Assembly (NCBI RefSeq): GCF_016808335.1
Contig: NC_053144.1
Location: 59,138,603-59,202,602 of the forward strand
Direction of reading: 5' to 3'
DNA length: 64,000 bases
Origin: Panicum virgatum
Lineage: Eukaryota > Streptophyta > Magnoliopsida > Poales > Poaceae
The translations under genes and the position numbers were made by a program. Each line of letters starts with the position of its first letter. The first letter of the stretch is position 1. The notes beneath the pieces are model-generated. The model was not told the origin of the DNA and made no database searches. It worked only from the letters and a program-made list of their open reading frames with translations. Positions 46,295 to 58,129 of the stretch are shown here, one piece after another.

Positions 46295-47131
46295 ATGGCT
46301 AGCTTCACGCACGTGATCGTGGACGCTGAGGGTTGGGCGCATTCCAGTGCCCTCCACACCGGCCACTTTCCTCGTCTGCTGTGGCAGATGCTCAGGGCGT
46401 TTGACTACACTGAGCCCCCACAGTACTCCGGACACGAGTCTAGCTTGCTGGGCACCGAGCGCTGTCAGATGGTTGTGAAGATTCCTGCTTGCCCCGCTCG
46501 CTTGGACTGGGACTCGTGGCAGCTCACTGTCTATGGTAGGAAGCTGGCAGACTCCTGGGAGATTGCAGCTAGGAGGGCCATTGAGGAGTTCTCAGAAAAG
46601 CATAATGCAGAGGTGATAGATACTCCTTACAGTGTGTTTCCTCTGAGGGATGAGACCACTCAGGCCTATGCAGATCGGGTTAACCGCAACCTGAACATCA
46701 TGATGCCCGACTACAGTGTCAGGACAGCACTCTCGTTCAGCTACTCCTCAGCTTTGAGCAACATGTATGAGCAGCTTCGTGAGGAGAATGCGATATGCAG
46801 GAGCAAGGCTCGAGAGGCTCACCTCCATGAGCAGCACATGATTGGTACCCAGGACAAGATCAAGACCCTGAAGGCCAAGTCTAGAGCAAGGAAGATCAGG
46901 ATTCAGGAGTTGCAGGAGGAGTTAGAGAACAGGACTCAGATGGTGCAGCACCTTGAGGGGCAGCTTCAGCAGGCCCAGGAGTGGATTGAGGATGCCCAGG
47001 CTCAGGTGCAGGCAGCAGCAGAGATGGAGGCTGATGCAGTAGAGGAGGAGCCAGAAGAAGAAGAAGAGGAAGAGGACCCTGAGGAGATCGAGGGAGTGTC
47101 TGGAGTCGAGTCGGGACCTGGGACTCCGTGA
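46295..47131 (+). CDS. ORF1: coiled-coil/acidic protein upstream of Gag-Pol
   Basis: A 278-residue protein of no family I recognise. The N-terminal half looks globular (LDWDSWQLTVYGRKLADSWE near 70, RRAIEEFSEKHNAEV near 95). From about 150 to 245 it is a charged heptad-like coiled coil (ELQEELENRTQMVQHLEGQL). The tail is a run of glutamate around 255-265 ending GPGTP. I chose the ATG at 46295 because it follows a 3' splice-like site (TGTGTTCTTACAG|ATG). The frame stays open upstream to 46001, but that part reads like pyrimidine-rich intron. The separate frame lies 0.6 kb before Gag-Pol and is intact in both array copies, which suggests it is used. A role in RNA or capsid handling is a guess. 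Confidence 0.7.
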   Translation: MASFTHVIVDAEGWAHSSALHTGHFPRLLWQMLRAFDYTEPPQYSGHESSLLGTERCQMVVKIPACPARLDWDSWQLTVYGRKLADSWEIAARRAIEEFSEKHNAEVIDTPYSVFPLRDETTQAYADRVNRNLNIMMPDYSVRTALSFSYSSALSNMYEQLREENAICRSKAREAHLHEQHMIGTQDKIKTLKAKSRARKIRIQELQEELENRTQMVQHLEGQLQQAQEWIEDAQAQVQAAAEMEADAVEEEPEEEEEEEDPEEIEGVSGVESGPGTP

Positions 47132-47740
47132 GGACGTGGATGGATAGTGTTGATTCTCCCCTTGCAGTGTAGCCTTACTGTAGGATAGTTGGGTAGGATG
47201 ACCAACATAGAGCTTTAGGCTAACCTTGGGTTGAGAATTCTTTTGTGGCTCAGTAGTTCGAGTCATGTAGGATAACCCTCCTAGTGTGGTGTGTAGCCGG
47301 GTCGTGTAAGACCCCGTAGTGGTGTGTTGTAGGGTCGTTTGTGAACCCTTCTCCCATGTTAGTTTGTTGCCGTAGCACGGCTTGGGTTGTACTGCACCTT
47401 GTTCCAGCTGAAGCAGCGTGGCTGCTTATTGTAAATTTTACTTCCGTAATGATCTTTTCTGTCAGTGTGTGAAATTTCAGCTTTGAGTTGCGCTTTGATC
47501 GTCTTCAAAACTGAAAACTTGTGAGCGATGTTTAGTATTGCATACGTTAGAACTACTCTGGACAGAAATTGTTGGGTGAGACGGTTTCAACCGAAGCAAG
47601 TAAATTTAATTCCCTTGGTGAACCATCTCGCGAGAGAAATGATTCATGCCGTGTGTTCATATTATATATGCACATTCTTTACTTGCATGGATTAGTCTTG
47701 CTAGCGAAATGGCTAACCAGGGGAATGATTCTTTTTGCAG
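47132..47740 (+). other. Spacer between ORF1 and Gag-Pol ending in a 3' splice-like site
   Basis: AT-moderate, no frame. It ends GATTCTTTTTGCAG directly before the Gag ATG. The pyrimidine tract and CAG suit a splice acceptor that could join to the leader donors at 45474 or 45483 and skip ORF1. Confidence 0.5.
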
Positions 47741-50700
47741 ATGGGTGATAATCATGACAATGACAATCACGAGGCACTGCCCCAGCAACCTCCCTCTTTG
47801 GCTCAAGCTGTTGCAGCTCTTATCGCCGACCGCAACGAGCAGACGGAGTTGATAAGGCAACTGGTGCAAGCCCAGGTCAATGCCGGCAGAGGTCGACATG
47901 CTCCCCCGCTAGCACCAGCAGAAACTGACTATGTCGGTTTTCTGGCCACCCAGCCACCTCTGTTCCACAAGGCCGATGATCCCCTTGAGGCTGATGCCTG
48001 GATTCGCACCATTGAGGATAAGTTCAGCATCCTCAATTGCACAGAGATGGACAAAGCCGCCTTTGCAGCGCAACAGCTGCGAGGACCTGCGAAAATATGG
48101 TGGGTCAATCATAAGGCTTTACTTCCCGCTGGTACACGTCTCACTTGGGATGAGTTTGTGGCAGCGTTTAAAGCTCACCACATCCCTACGAGCTTAATGA
48201 GGCGAAAGATGGCAGAGTTCCTAGCCCTGAAACAAGGGACTAACACCGTGCTGCAATATGCTCAAACCTTCAATCAGCTATCTCAGTACGGCGGTTTTCA
48301 TGTGGATACTGATGAGAAGAAGCAGGATTGCTTCAGAAGGGGACTCTGCACAAAACTTCAGGACAAGCTAGCCCTCACCACATGCAACAACTTTACCGAT
48401 CTGGTTAATAAAGCTATCACTCAGGAAGATGCCACACTGGCGCACAAAGCTGATAAGAAGAGAAAAGCACCTGCTGGATCCTCCAGCAATGCACCCCAGA
48501 GGTACAAGCTGGTTCAGACAGGGAATCAGCAGGCTTCAAACCGTCCTCCACAGCAGGGCCGTTGGGTCGCTAGGCCACCCCAGCAACAGCAGCCGTGGGT
48601 ACCTCGTTTCCCGACACAGCAGCAGAGGCCCCTAATGATACAAGCTCCACGCCCCACCAACTACCCTTGTTACAATTGTGGTAACCTGGGGCACTTTGCA
48701 CGAGACTGCCATCTGCCACCTCGGCAGAATATCTACAAGACTCCAGCACTGAGTCAAGGTTCCAGCCAGATGGATCAGAAAAAGAAGATTGTACCTGCCA
48801 AGACTGGTCGTGTGAACTACACCACTCTGGAGGAAGTTCCGGAGGGCACCCAAGTGATGGCGGGTACGTTCTCCATTAATCAATGCCCTGTTACTGTGCT
48901 ATTTGATTCTGGAGCATCTCATAACTTTATCAGTGAAGCATGTGTGACACGACTTCACTTACAAGTAACATGCTTAGAGAGACCATACATTATTCAGACA
49001 CCTGGCACCCGATTAAATGCTGGACAAGTAGTTCGAAATGTTCCCCTTATCTTGGGTGGGAAAAATTTTCCACTCACTCCCATTGTCCTTCCAAGCCAGG
49101 GGATAGATATCATACTTGGAATGAATTGGATGAAGAAGCATGGCGTTATCATCAATACCTCTTCTCGTATTCTTCAGTTCAACTCTTCCATGTATGGTTC
49201 TATGGACATTCATCTTTCCCAGCATGCAATTCCAGCCACTGTCATATACCATTTGGAGGGGAAAGTTCTAGAAGTAATTCCGGTGGTTTGTGAATACCCC
49301 GATGTGTTTCCGGAGGACTTGCCAGGCATGCCTCCCGATCGGGATATTGAGTTTGTCATTGAGTTACAGCCTGGCACAGCCCCCATATCTCGAAGGCCAT
49401 ATAGAATGACTCCCAGTGAGTTAGCTGAATTAAAAATCCAGTTACAAGAGTTGCTGGATAAAGGCTATATCCGACCGAGCACCTCACCTTGGGGTTGCCC
49501 GGCTCTGTTCGTAAAGAAGAAAGATCACGGGCTGAGGCTATGTGTGGATTACCGACCTCTAAATGCAGTCACCATCAAAAACAAATATCCACTTCCTCGT
49601 ATTGATATCCTTTTTGATCAACTAGCCGGAGCTAAGGTATTCTCAAAAATAGATCTTCGATCTGGCTATCATCAGATAAAAATCAGACCGGTGGATATAC
49701 CAAAAACAGCATTCTCTACTCGTTATGGGTTATACGAGTATTTGGTGATGTCCTTTGGATTAACCAATGCTCCAGCGTATTTCATGTACCTCATGAATTC
49801 GGTATTCATGCCGGAGTTAGACAAGTTCGTCGTGGTCTTCATTGATGACATCTTGATCTACTCCAAGAATGAGGAAGAACATGCCCAGCATCTTCATATA
49901 GTACTTCAGCGTCTGAGAGAGCACCAACTTTATGCCAAATTCAGCAAGTGTGACTTCTGGCTGAAGGAAGTACCATTCCTCGGTCACGTCATATCTGCTG
50001 AGGGCATCTCTGTGGATCCCAGTAAAGTACAGGATGTACTCGATTGGGAAGCTCCCACTTCAGTTCCTGAAATCCGCAGTTTCTTGGGTTTAGCTGGGTA
50101 TTATCGACGATTTATTCCAGAATTCTCCCGAATTGCGAAGCCGATGACTGAACTTCTGAAAAAGGGTGTCAAGTTCTATTGGAGTAATCAATGTGAGGAA
50201 GCTTTCCAGAAATTGAAGACACTTCTCACTTCTGCTCCAATTTTGGCCCAGCCTGATACTACAAAACCTTTCGATGTCTACTGTGATGCCTCAGGCACAG
50301 GACTCGGCTGTGTCTTGATGCAGGAGAACCGAGTGATTGCTTATGCTTCTCGATCACTCAAGAGGCATGAAGAAAATTATCCCACTCATGATCTTGAATT
50401 AGCAGCTGTGGTCCATTCACTGAAGATCTGGCGACACTATCTCTTAGGTTCATTGTGCAACATCTATACCGATCACAAGAGTCTCAAATATCTTTTCACT
50501 CAAGCTGATTTGAACATGCGTCAAAGAAGATGGCTTGAATTGATTAAAGATTATGAACTCGAAGTGCATTATCATCCTGGCAAGGCGAATGTAGTTGCCG
50601 ATGCGCTGAGTCGCAAAGCTCACTGTCATTGCATCTCAGCTATACCATTAAGCGAATCTCTTTGCTTTGAAATGGAAAAGCTGAACTTAAGTATTGTACC

Positions 50701-52303
50701 ACATGGCACATTGACTCATCTAGAGCTTACTCCTACTCTTCGCGATCTCATCATAGCGGCACAAAAGCAAGATAAAGGGGTGAAGGAAATTCAGAGAAGA
50801 CTATCAGAAGGAGACCCTAGAGTGAATTGCTTCCACCAGGATGCTGAGAATGTGTTATGGTTCAAGAACCGATTAGTGGTGCCTAAAAATTTTGAGCTCA
50901 GAAAACAGATCCTTGATGAAGCCCATACTTCACGACTATCAATTCATCCGGGTAGCAACAAGATGTACCAAGACCTGAAGCAACGATTTTGGTGGACTCG
51001 GATGAAAAGGGAAATAGCCAAGTATGTGTCAGAGTGTGATATCTGTCGAAGGGTTAAAGCCAGTCATCTCAGACCAGCTGGGACTCTTCAGCCCTTGAGT
51101 ATTCCAGAATGGAAATGGGAAGATATAAGTATGGATTTCATCGTCGGCTTACCTCGAACTCAAAAGGGTTACGACTCTATTTGGGTTATAGTGGATAGAT
51201 TGACCAAGTCGGCACATTTCCTCCCAGTTAAGACGACGTACTTGACCAAGCAATATGCGGAATTGTACATGGATCGTATACTATGTTTACATGGTGTGCC
51301 AAAGACTATCATTTCCGATCGAGGAACTCAGTTCGTTGCCCGTTTTTGGGAGCAATTACATGCTTGCTTGGGAACACATCTTATTCGCAGTTCTGCATAT
51401 CACCCTCAAACAGACGGTCAAACCGAGAGGATAAATCAAATTTTGGAAGATATGCTCCGTGCTTGCGTCTTGACCTATCCACAGAAATGGGATCAATGCT
51501 TGTCGTTAGCTGAATTCTCTTATAACAATAGTTATCAAGAAAGCATCAAAATGGCTCCATTTGAAGCATTGTATGGTCGTCGCTGCCGTACACCTCTCAA
51601 TTGGTCTGAAACAGGGGAAAGAACAATCTTTGGGCCCGACATGGTTCAAGAGGCCGAAGAACAAGTTCGCCTTATCCAAGCCAACTTAAAAATTGCGCAA
51701 TCTCGACAGAAGAGCTATGCAGATAAAAGAAGAGATCCACTCGTCTTTAAAGTCGGTGACTATGTCTATTTAAAAGTATCACCTTGGAAAGGCGTGCAAA
51801 GATTTGGAATAAAGGGAAAGCTAGCTCCTCGCTACATCGGTCCATATCCAATTGTGGAACGATGCGGTCCTGTGGCTTATCGGTTGGATCTTCCAGCGAA
51901 CCTTTCTGCGGTTCATAACATCTTCCATGTGTCACAACTCAGACTGTGCCTTAGAGTTCCGACGGAAGCTGTAGAAAGCGACTCGATTCAATTAGAATCT
52001 GATCTCACTTATCCTGAGCATCCTATCAAGATTATTGATCAAAAGGATCGAGTTACTCGTCGCACCACCAACCGATTCTACAAAGTTCAATGGAGTAATC
52101 ACTCCGAAGATGAAGCGACTTGGGAGAAGGAGGAATTTCTGAAATCCAAGTATCCGGAGTTTTTAAACGCTCATCCAGGTAATTCGCCTTCGAACCCTCT
52201 CATCTGTCTTTATTCCTTCATGCCTGAATCTCGGGACGAGATTCTTTTAAGGGGGGAAGGCTGTAACACCCCTGTGTTAATCGTCTCGCTAATCTTGAGT
52301 TAA
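47741..52303 (+). CDS. Gag-Pol polyprotein of the Gypsy chromovirus, intact copy
   Basis: A single frame of 1520 residues. Gag capsid core is at about 80-215 and a CCHC knuckle [14 protein letters not shown] at about 308. Then protease ([12 protein letters not shown], ~385), reverse transcriptase ([22 protein letters not shown] at ~700), RNase H ([12 protein letters not shown] ~846; [10 protein letters not shown]), integrase zinc region ([11 protein letters not shown] ~1098) and integrase core (SMDFIVGLP ~1128, ISDRGTQF ~1190, GQTERIN). A C-terminal chromodomain is at about 1425-1475. It ends 42 bases inside the downstream LTR, so the polypurine tract is coding. Start is the ATG right after CTTTTTGCAG. 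All catalytic motifs are present, so this copy could be active. RT lacks an obvious stop or shift. Confidence 0.92.
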   Translation: MGDNHDNDNHEALPQQPPSLAQAVAALIADRNEQTELIRQLVQAQVNAGRGRHAPPLAPAETDYVGFLATQPPLFHKADDPLEADAWIRTIEDKFSILNCTEMDKAAFAAQQLRGPAKIWWVNHKALLPAGTRLTWDEFVAAFKAHHIPTSLMRRKMAEFLALKQGTNTVLQYAQTFNQLSQYGGFHVDTDEKKQDCFRRGLCTKLQDKLALTTCNNFTDLVNKAITQEDATLAHKADKKRKAPAGSSSNAPQRYKLVQTGNQQASNRPPQQGRWVARPPQQQQPWVPRFPTQQQRPLMIQAPRPTNYPCYNCGNLGHFARDCHLPPRQNIYKTPALSQGSSQMDQKKKIVPAKTGRVNYTTLEEVPEGTQVMAGTFSINQCPVTVLFDSGASHNFISEACVTRLHLQVTCLERPYIIQTPGTRLNAGQVVRNVPLILGGKNFPLTPIVLPSQGIDIILGMNWMKKHGVIINTSSRILQFNSSMYGSMDIHLSQHAIPATVIYHLEGKVLEVIPVVCEYPDVFPEDLPGMPPDRDIEFVIELQPGTAPISRRPYRMTPSELAELKIQLQELLDKGYIRPSTSPWGCPALFVKKKDHGLRLCVDYRPLNAVTIKNKYPLPRIDILFDQLAGAKVFSKIDLRSGYHQIKIRPVDIPKTAFSTRYGLYEYLVMSFGLTNAPAYFMYLMNSVFMPELDKFVVVFIDDILIYSKNEEEHAQHLHIVLQRLREHQLYAKFSKCDFWLKEVPFLGHVISAEGISVDPSKVQDVLDWEAPTSVPEIRSFLGLAGYYRRFIPEFSRIAKPMTELLKKGVKFYWSNQCEEAFQKLKTLLTSAPILAQPDTTKPFDVYCDASGTGLGCVLMQENRVIAYASRSLKRHEENYPTHDLELAAVVHSLKIWRHYLLGSLCNIYTDHKSLKYLFTQADLNMRQRRWLELIKDYELEVHYHPGKANVVADALSRKAHCHCISAIPLSESLCFEMEKLNLSIVPHGTLTHLELTPTLRDLIIAAQKQDKGVKEIQRRLSEGDPRVNCFHQDAENVLWFKNRLVVPKNFELRKQILDEAHTSRLSIHPGSNKMYQDLKQRFWWTRMKREIAKYVSECDICRRVKASHLRPAGTLQPLSIPEWKWEDISMDFIVGLPRTQKGYDSIWVIVDRLTKSAHFLPVKTTYLTKQYAELYMDRILCLHGVPKTIISDRGTQFVARFWEQLHACLGTHLIRSSAYHPQTDGQTERINQILEDMLRACVLTYPQKWDQCLSLAEFSYNNSYQESIKMAPFEALYGRRCRTPLNWSETGERTIFGPDMVQEAEEQVRLIQANLKIAQSRQKSYADKRRDPLVFKVGDYVYLKVSPWKGVQRFGIKGKLAPRYIGPYPIVERCGPVAYRLDLPANLSAVHNIFHVSQLRLCLRVPTEAVESDSIQLESDLTYPEHPIKIIDQKDRVTRRTTNRFYKVQWSNHSEDEATWEKEEFLKSKYPEFLNAHPGNSPSNPLICLYSFMPESRDEILLRGEGCNTPVLIVSLILS
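52248..52260 (+). other. Polypurine tract, first copy
   Basis: TAAGGGGGGAAGG one base before the LTR, with flank CTCGGGACGAGATTCTTT shared with the derivative at about 12541. The second copy is at 62639-62651, but six extra bases (TTTTGT) separate it from the next LTR. Confidence 0.85.
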
Positions 52304-55300
52304 ACTCGCTAATCGTGGACTCAAATTCGTCGTTAACGCTAATCGCGTTCGCTTAGTAAACATCTACTTAGCTGTGTTCGATCTCGTTTTTGTCCTTGAT
52401 CCGAGCCTCAAATCAACTTTCGCCCAAAATGAAAGTTGTAGATCTTCTTTTTCTCTATAACTTTTATTTTGGCCAAATTTCATGTTCCCATATGAAATTT
52501 GGAGTTTCAACTGTTCAAATTCGAGCCAAAATCATTAAACGAAGAAACAGTGCATCTCCAGTGCTCAGCACTGTGCACGCCCGCGCCCATACCGGCGACT
52601 GAACGCCGGCAAGCGCGTCCACGCGTCGGCAATCGCGCCCGACGCCGCTCTTCTCCTCTCACGGTCGCCTCGAAGCTTCCCGTGCCGTCCCAATCCTCCT
52701 TCCTCCTTCCTCTGAGCTAGGTCGAGCTCGAGCGAGCGAGCAGAACCGAGCGACATCGCCGTCGTTCGTCGCTCCGGCCAACCCTCGCCGCCCCACCTCA
52801 ATCCGTCGCACTCCGAGCTGCGCGACCCCGCCCCGAAGCTCCTCCATCCCTCCACGAGCGCGGCCGTGCCCTACCCCGGCCAAAGTCGAGCTCCAGACCG
52901 TGGCCACCATTGCCGTCGCCCCGAGCTTCGCCGCCCCCACGTCGAGCACCACCTTCCGGCCTTCCTTCGCGCAAAACGAATCCCCGGTGAGCTTCCCCGC
53001 AACCTGCTCTCGCTCCCCGACCCTCTCTTCACCCAAATCCGCGGCCGCCACCGTCGGAGCGCCGCCGTGCCGCCGCGAGCACGCCGGCCGCCGCCCGCAC
53101 ACGCCGCTAGCCCCCTCTGCTCCTCCCTGGGCGCCACCTTCGCGCGCCCTAGGGCCACCCGGGCTCCCTGGAGCTCGCGCCGCCCGCCCTCGCCGCCGGC
53201 CGGCCCGGGCCACGCCGGAACACCGGCCGCCGCCCGCGCGCCCCGCCCTGCGCCGCCGCGGGCCGCCGCGCCCCGCCCTGCGCCGCCCTACGCCGCGCGC
53301 CCGCGCCTGCCTCGCCGCCCTGCCCCCCCCCCCCCGGCCGCCTGGCGCCTCGGCCCGGCCGCCGCAGCGCCGCTGGCCGGCCCCGCCGGCGGGGAGCGCC
53401 GCCGCGGGCTGCGCCCGGCCGCGCGCCGCCCGTGCGCGCGAAACAGAGGAGGTGGGGGGCGAGCCTGGGTCCCTGGCAAGTGGGGCCCGGCTGTCAGCGC
53501 CCCCCCCCTTTATCTTTTATGTTTTCTTTCAATTATTTCAGCTGATGATTCATAATTGTGTAGAAATTCACACAAAAATGCGAAAAATGCCAAACAAATT
53601 TTTGTTAGGTTTCTAAAATCAGGATCTTCAGAGGAAAAATACTTAATCATGCATTTTATCACTTTTTCTCTGATGAAAAATTCAATTTGTGTTTAACTTA
53701 GTTTATTTTGTACCACTTGTTTTGTTACTCTAAAAATTATGAAAAATTTGCAGTGGATTACTCATTTCATGTATAGTCCACTGTAAAAGTTTCAGGGCCT
53801 GTTGCTATGCACTTTTAGGTAGCTCTGTTTATACTTCGCTGGCTTGCTAGGGTTAGTTATTTTGTTTCGTGCATGCAAAGCAAATTCCTGTTAATCCATA
53901 CTAACCTAAGTCGTTTTAGTAGTTGTTTTCGAAGGAAACACTTCAGGCTAAATGTTTAAACCTTGTTTTCGCATCGTAAGCTCTTATGCATTGCTCTGTG
54001 TCCTATCTGTTGCATGACATATTTTATTCGTGTAGACGCCACGACCGACGCTGTCCACGAGCTGATCGTTGAGCCGGTCCAGGAGCCACGAGCAGAGGAG
54101 CAGCAGCAGGTCGCCGTTGAGCACGCTCCAGCAGACCTAGTTAACCCCGCTGACTTGCAAGGCAAGCCCCGGAGCATAACCCTAATTTAAATTATTCAGT
54201 GTTTATTTAAGTATTGTGCATTTATGTTCTAGGAGTTGAATGGAACCATAGTATGCATGTTTCCCTAGGTACCGTGGGCCTATACTAGTATGCAGGTGTC
54301 GATAGAAATGCTTTGCTAAATAGGATTTCGGTAGAAGCCGAGTGATTGCTGTCACTCGCGAGTTTAGGATCTTGATCCCTTAGCTTTGGCTTGAAATGAA
54401 TTGTTGAGTAAAGAAAAATGGAGACCGGGCGGAAATGAGTTGGTTTTGGTATGGAATGGATGGAAAGTTAGCTCCGCCTGTGTCGATTGAGGACCGTTCC
54501 GTTGTTGGCAGTGCTGATCGAGGATTGAACAGTACTAACCACATACCGGAAGTAGGAGGTAGTCGAAACCGGTAAGCTGTGTACCACCTTACAGCGGTGA
54601 TTTGAATTCCGCCATGCTACGCTGGGCGTGGGAGTTGGCGGGTGTTGGATAGGATGCCGCCTCCGGGTTCTCCGGGAGTTCACTGCGAGGGGCCCATCAC
54701 CTGGGTTTTAGCAGGCGTAGTTCAGATGCCGTGGTAATGTGGAAACAGTTGACGCGAGTGGCCCGACGGGGCTTGCATGTGTCGTGTGAGTTAGGTCCAC
54801 CTTGCAAGGTTAAATCGGATCGATTCGCCGTGACTCGCGGTTATGAGAGCCTTGATCTCTTTGTCACATCGTAGTAAGAAGTGAAATAAGTCTTGAAAGG
54901 TAGCGATGGAATGTATATCTGTTGTTCTAAAAGATAATCAGTTCCACCATGTGTGTTTTAGATGAATAGGCGAACTTAGTAATACTTGGTATACTAAACG
55001 GAGCTAAAATACTGAAAGTAAGGATTCACTTTTAGCAGCCTTTCAGCAAAAGAACTCCAGAGCCAAAAAGCCTTGCATGTCTAGGTAATGGGCTAAGTAT
55101 ACCCAAGGTCGGGTAAGCCTTGCTGAGTATTAGTATACTCAGGGTTGTTGTTGTAACCCTTCTGAGCAGGTTGTGTCCCGGCGAGCTTCGAGGAGATCTG
55201 TGCGTCCTGGATTGGACAGTCGCTTCCTCCAGGTTGGACCGTCGAGTGGGCCCCGTCTTCCCCGTGAAGATTGGGCAGGTTGGCGTCACATCGGTGGGCA

Positions 55301-55641
55301 GGATGTGGAGCTCACCTTTTATCGTCGTCGTAGCTATCGTAGTGTATTTCGAACTCAGTTTTAAACTTCCGCTGTGCGTTTGAACTCTGTTGTTTGTATT
55401 TAAGACTTTTATGTAAAACTGGTGTTGTAAATTAATTTGAAGATTTCTGTATGCGGGTAACACCTGTGCTCGTCTTCGTACGGGTCTAAGTGCAATTGTG
55501 ATCCTGGAGTACAGTAGTTTAATCGGGATTTTACCCGACAGCCTGTCAGGTTACACCGTTTTAAGTGCACAGTAACTGGATTAAGTATTAAGATGATGGT
55601 TAGTGCATTTAAGCCGGTCTAATTTGGACGGTGCTGCTACA
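52262..55641 (+). repeat. Middle LTR, full length 3380 bp, shared by both copies
   Basis: TGTAACACC to GCTGCTACA. It has the double hairpin (52432-52502), then a strongly CpG-rich segment (52570-53510) with candidate donor CCG|GTGAGC at 52986, an AT-rich intron-like stretch (53515-54030), candidate exon 54036-54161, and the region matching the first LTR from 54301. The hairpin GCTGAGTAT/ATACTCAG is at 55122-55143. It serves as 3' LTR of the left copy and 5' LTR of the right copy. Confidence 0.93.
54036..54161 (+). other. Candidate LTR-internal exon (Gypsy chromovirus)
   Basis: A 126-bp open segment (42 codons, rich in Glu, Val and Ala; DATTDAVHELIVEPVQEP). It is preceded by TTTTATTCGTGTAG and followed by CAAG|GCAAGC, a GC-type donor. 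A further acceptor (TTATGTTCTAG) ends at 54232, giving a 71-bp candidate intron. After it the sequence GAGTTGA matches the start of the equivalent block at 6681. Confidence 0.45.
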
Positions 55642-55643
55642 GC

Positions 55644-55655
55644 TGGCATCAGAGC
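55644..55655 (+). other. Primer-binding site, second copy
   Basis: TGGCATCAGAGC, identical to the first copy, at the same distance from the LTR. Confidence 0.8.
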
Positions 55656-55862
55656 TCTAAATTGCACTGGGGTGATTACCTTGCAACGATTTAAGGTTTT
55701 CGAAAAGTTGACGCTAGATGCGCTAAGGAATAGAATAGATAGTTCGTATGCCCTAATTATGTTGTATAAGTTAGGTGGCAACTAAGTATCTATTTTATTC
55801 CAGCACTTCCAGCTTTTACTTTTTGTTAAACCTTATTTCGGTAACGACGCACCTACGCTGAG

Positions 55863-56358
55863 GTAAGCAAGGTAAGCATTCTGGTAGTCCTTAGAATAGC
55901 CCACGTGTTTCATACGTGCGCGGGTCCCGTATGTTGAGCATACGAGGAGGTGATAAGGCTCAATTCAAATGAGCCTGTCGCTATCTGCCGCCTGATATGG
56001 AGTGCGGATTTCATGTCGTGTGATTGTGATCACGGCCATTTCGTAAGGAAATGTTACGAGATGTAAACCTGTCATGCGGTTGGCCATGACCGTGACCCTT
56101 GGGACACGTCTACCCTTGGATGTCCCGTAAGGCGAGTGTACGGGAAGTGAATACGTTGTTATGACGTATGCAGCGCTGCCCATTCAGCGTCGAACGTCTG
56201 GGTGCCATCTCTATAGTGGATGGTAATGTATGTGTGAATATGTGGGAAACTGCATATGCGTTACCCGTGTGGTGTAGGACACATGGGGGCCGTTCGTGTG
56301 TGCTGGCACGAAGGGTCCAGAAGTGGATATTATATCTGTCTCTGTGCTTTTCTGCAGG
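55863..56358 (+). promoter_or_regulatory. Structured leader, second copy
   Basis: Same donors, hairpins and acceptor as 45474-45969. Two single-base changes are seen (near 56049 and 56172). One alters a loop base of the TCGTAA/TTACGA hairpin and leaves its stem intact. Confidence 0.55.
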
Positions 56359-56683
56359 AAACTAACCACGTAAGCGCGTTATAAAATCCTTGATCGTAGG
56401 AACGACTAGTCTATATATAGGGAGAGTACGTAAATGTGTCACCAATTGCCCTCGTATACCATATTTGGTACTTGTTTGGGTGAGAAACGCTAGAACGTGG
56501 CATGCATCTTGCATTCCTGAGTTGTTGTTTATTTTTGTTACCTTCGGTTGCGCTTCACAAAAATTTATTTGGATCACCATGTTTTTACTATGTGTTCTTA
56601 AAAATTTATTTGTGTTGTGTTGCCAGTTTAAACCTGTTTCTTTTGAAAACTGTCACTTACGTCAGCGCTATGTGTTCTTACAG

Positions 56684-57520
56684 ATGGCTAGCTTCACGCA
56701 CGTGATCGTGGACGCTGAGGGTTGGGCGCATTCCAGTGCCCTCCACACCGGCCACTTTCCTCGTCTGCTGTGGCAGATGCTCAGGGCGTTTGACTACACT
56801 GAGCCCCCACAGTACTCCGGACACGAGTCTAGCTTGCTGGGCACCGAGCGCTGTCAGATGGTTGTGAAGATTCCTGCTTGCCCCGCTCGCTTGGACTGGG
56901 ACTCGTGGCAGCTCACTGTCTATGGTAGGAAGCTGGCAGACTCCTGGGAGATTGCAGCTAGGAGGGCCATTGAGGAGTTCTCAGAAAAGCATAATGCAGA
57001 GGTGATAGATACTCCTTACAGTGTGTTTCCTCTGAGGGATGAGACCACTCAGGCCTATGCAGATCGGGTTAACCGCAACCTGAACATCATGATGCCCGAC
57101 TACAGTGTCAGGACAGCACTCTCGTTCAGCTACTCCTCAGCTTTGAGCAACATGTATGAGCAGCTTCGTGAGGAGAATGCGATATGCAGGAGCAAGGCTC
57201 GAGAGGCTCACCTCCATGAGCAGCACATGATTGGTACCCAGGACAAGATCAAGACCCTGAAGGCCAAGTCTAGAGCAAGGAAGATCAGGATTCAGGAGTT
57301 GCAGGAGGAGTTAGAGAACAGGACTCAGATGGTGCAGCACCTTGAGGGGCAGCTTCAGCAGGCCCAGGAGTGGATTGAGGATGCCCAGGCTCAGGTGCAG
57401 GCAGCAGCAGAGATGGAGGCTGATGCAGTAGAGGAGGAGCCAGAAGAAGAAGAAGAGGAAGAGGACCCTGAGGAGATCGAGGGAGTGTCTGGAGTCGAGT
57501 CGGGACCTGGGACTCCGTGA
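56684..57520 (+). CDS. ORF1, second copy
   Basis: The 278-residue coiled-coil/acidic protein again. The two copies read the same at the residue level as far as I can see. It follows the same TTCTTACAG acceptor-like site. No function can be named. Confidence 0.7.
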   Translation: MASFTHVIVDAEGWAHSSALHTGHFPRLLWQMLRAFDYTEPPQYSGHESSLLGTERCQMVVKIPACPARLDWDSWQLTVYGRKLADSWEIAARRAIEEFSEKHNAEVIDTPYSVFPLRDETTQAYADRVNRNLNIMMPDYSVRTALSFSYSSALSNMYEQLREENAICRSKAREAHLHEQHMIGTQDKIKTLKAKSRARKIRIQELQEELENRTQMVQHLEGQLQQAQEWIEDAQAQVQAAAEMEADAVEEEPEEEEEEEDPEEIEGVSGVESGPGTP

Positions 57521-58129
57521 GGACGTGGATGGATAGTGTTGATTCTCCCCTTGCAGTGTAGCCTTACTGTAGGATAGTTGGGTAGGATGACCAACATAGA
57601 GCTTTAGGCTAACCTTGGGTTGAGAATTCTTTTGTGGCTCAGTAGTTCGAGTCATGTAGGATAACCCTCCTAGTGTGGTGTGTAGCCGGGTCGTGTAAGA
57701 CCCCGTAGTGGTGTGTTGTAGGGTCGTTTGTGAACCCTTCTCCCATGTTAGTTTGTTGCCGTAGCACGGCTTGGGTTGTACTGCACCTTGTTCCAGCTGA
57801 AGCAGCGTGGCTGCTTATTGTAAATTTTACTTCCGTAATGATCTTTTCTGTCAGTGTGTGAAATTTCAGCTTTGAGTTGCGCTTTGATCGTCTTCAAAAC
57901 TGAAAACTTGTGAGCGATGTTTAGTATTGCATACGTTAGAACTACTCTGGACAGAAATTGTTGGGTGAGACGGTTTCAACCGAAGCAAGTAAATTTAATT
58001 CCCTTGGTGAACCATCTCGCGAGAGAAATGATTCATGCCGTGTGTTCATATTATATATGCACATTCTTTACTTGCATGGATTAGTCTTGCTAGCGAAATG
58101 GCTAACCAGGGGAATGATTCTTTTTGCAG

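Noticed and set aside
52866..53616. Frames of about 230 codons in the middle LTR
   Set aside because: Same GC-rich LTR effect. The equivalent frames in the third LTR are broken by run-length changes.
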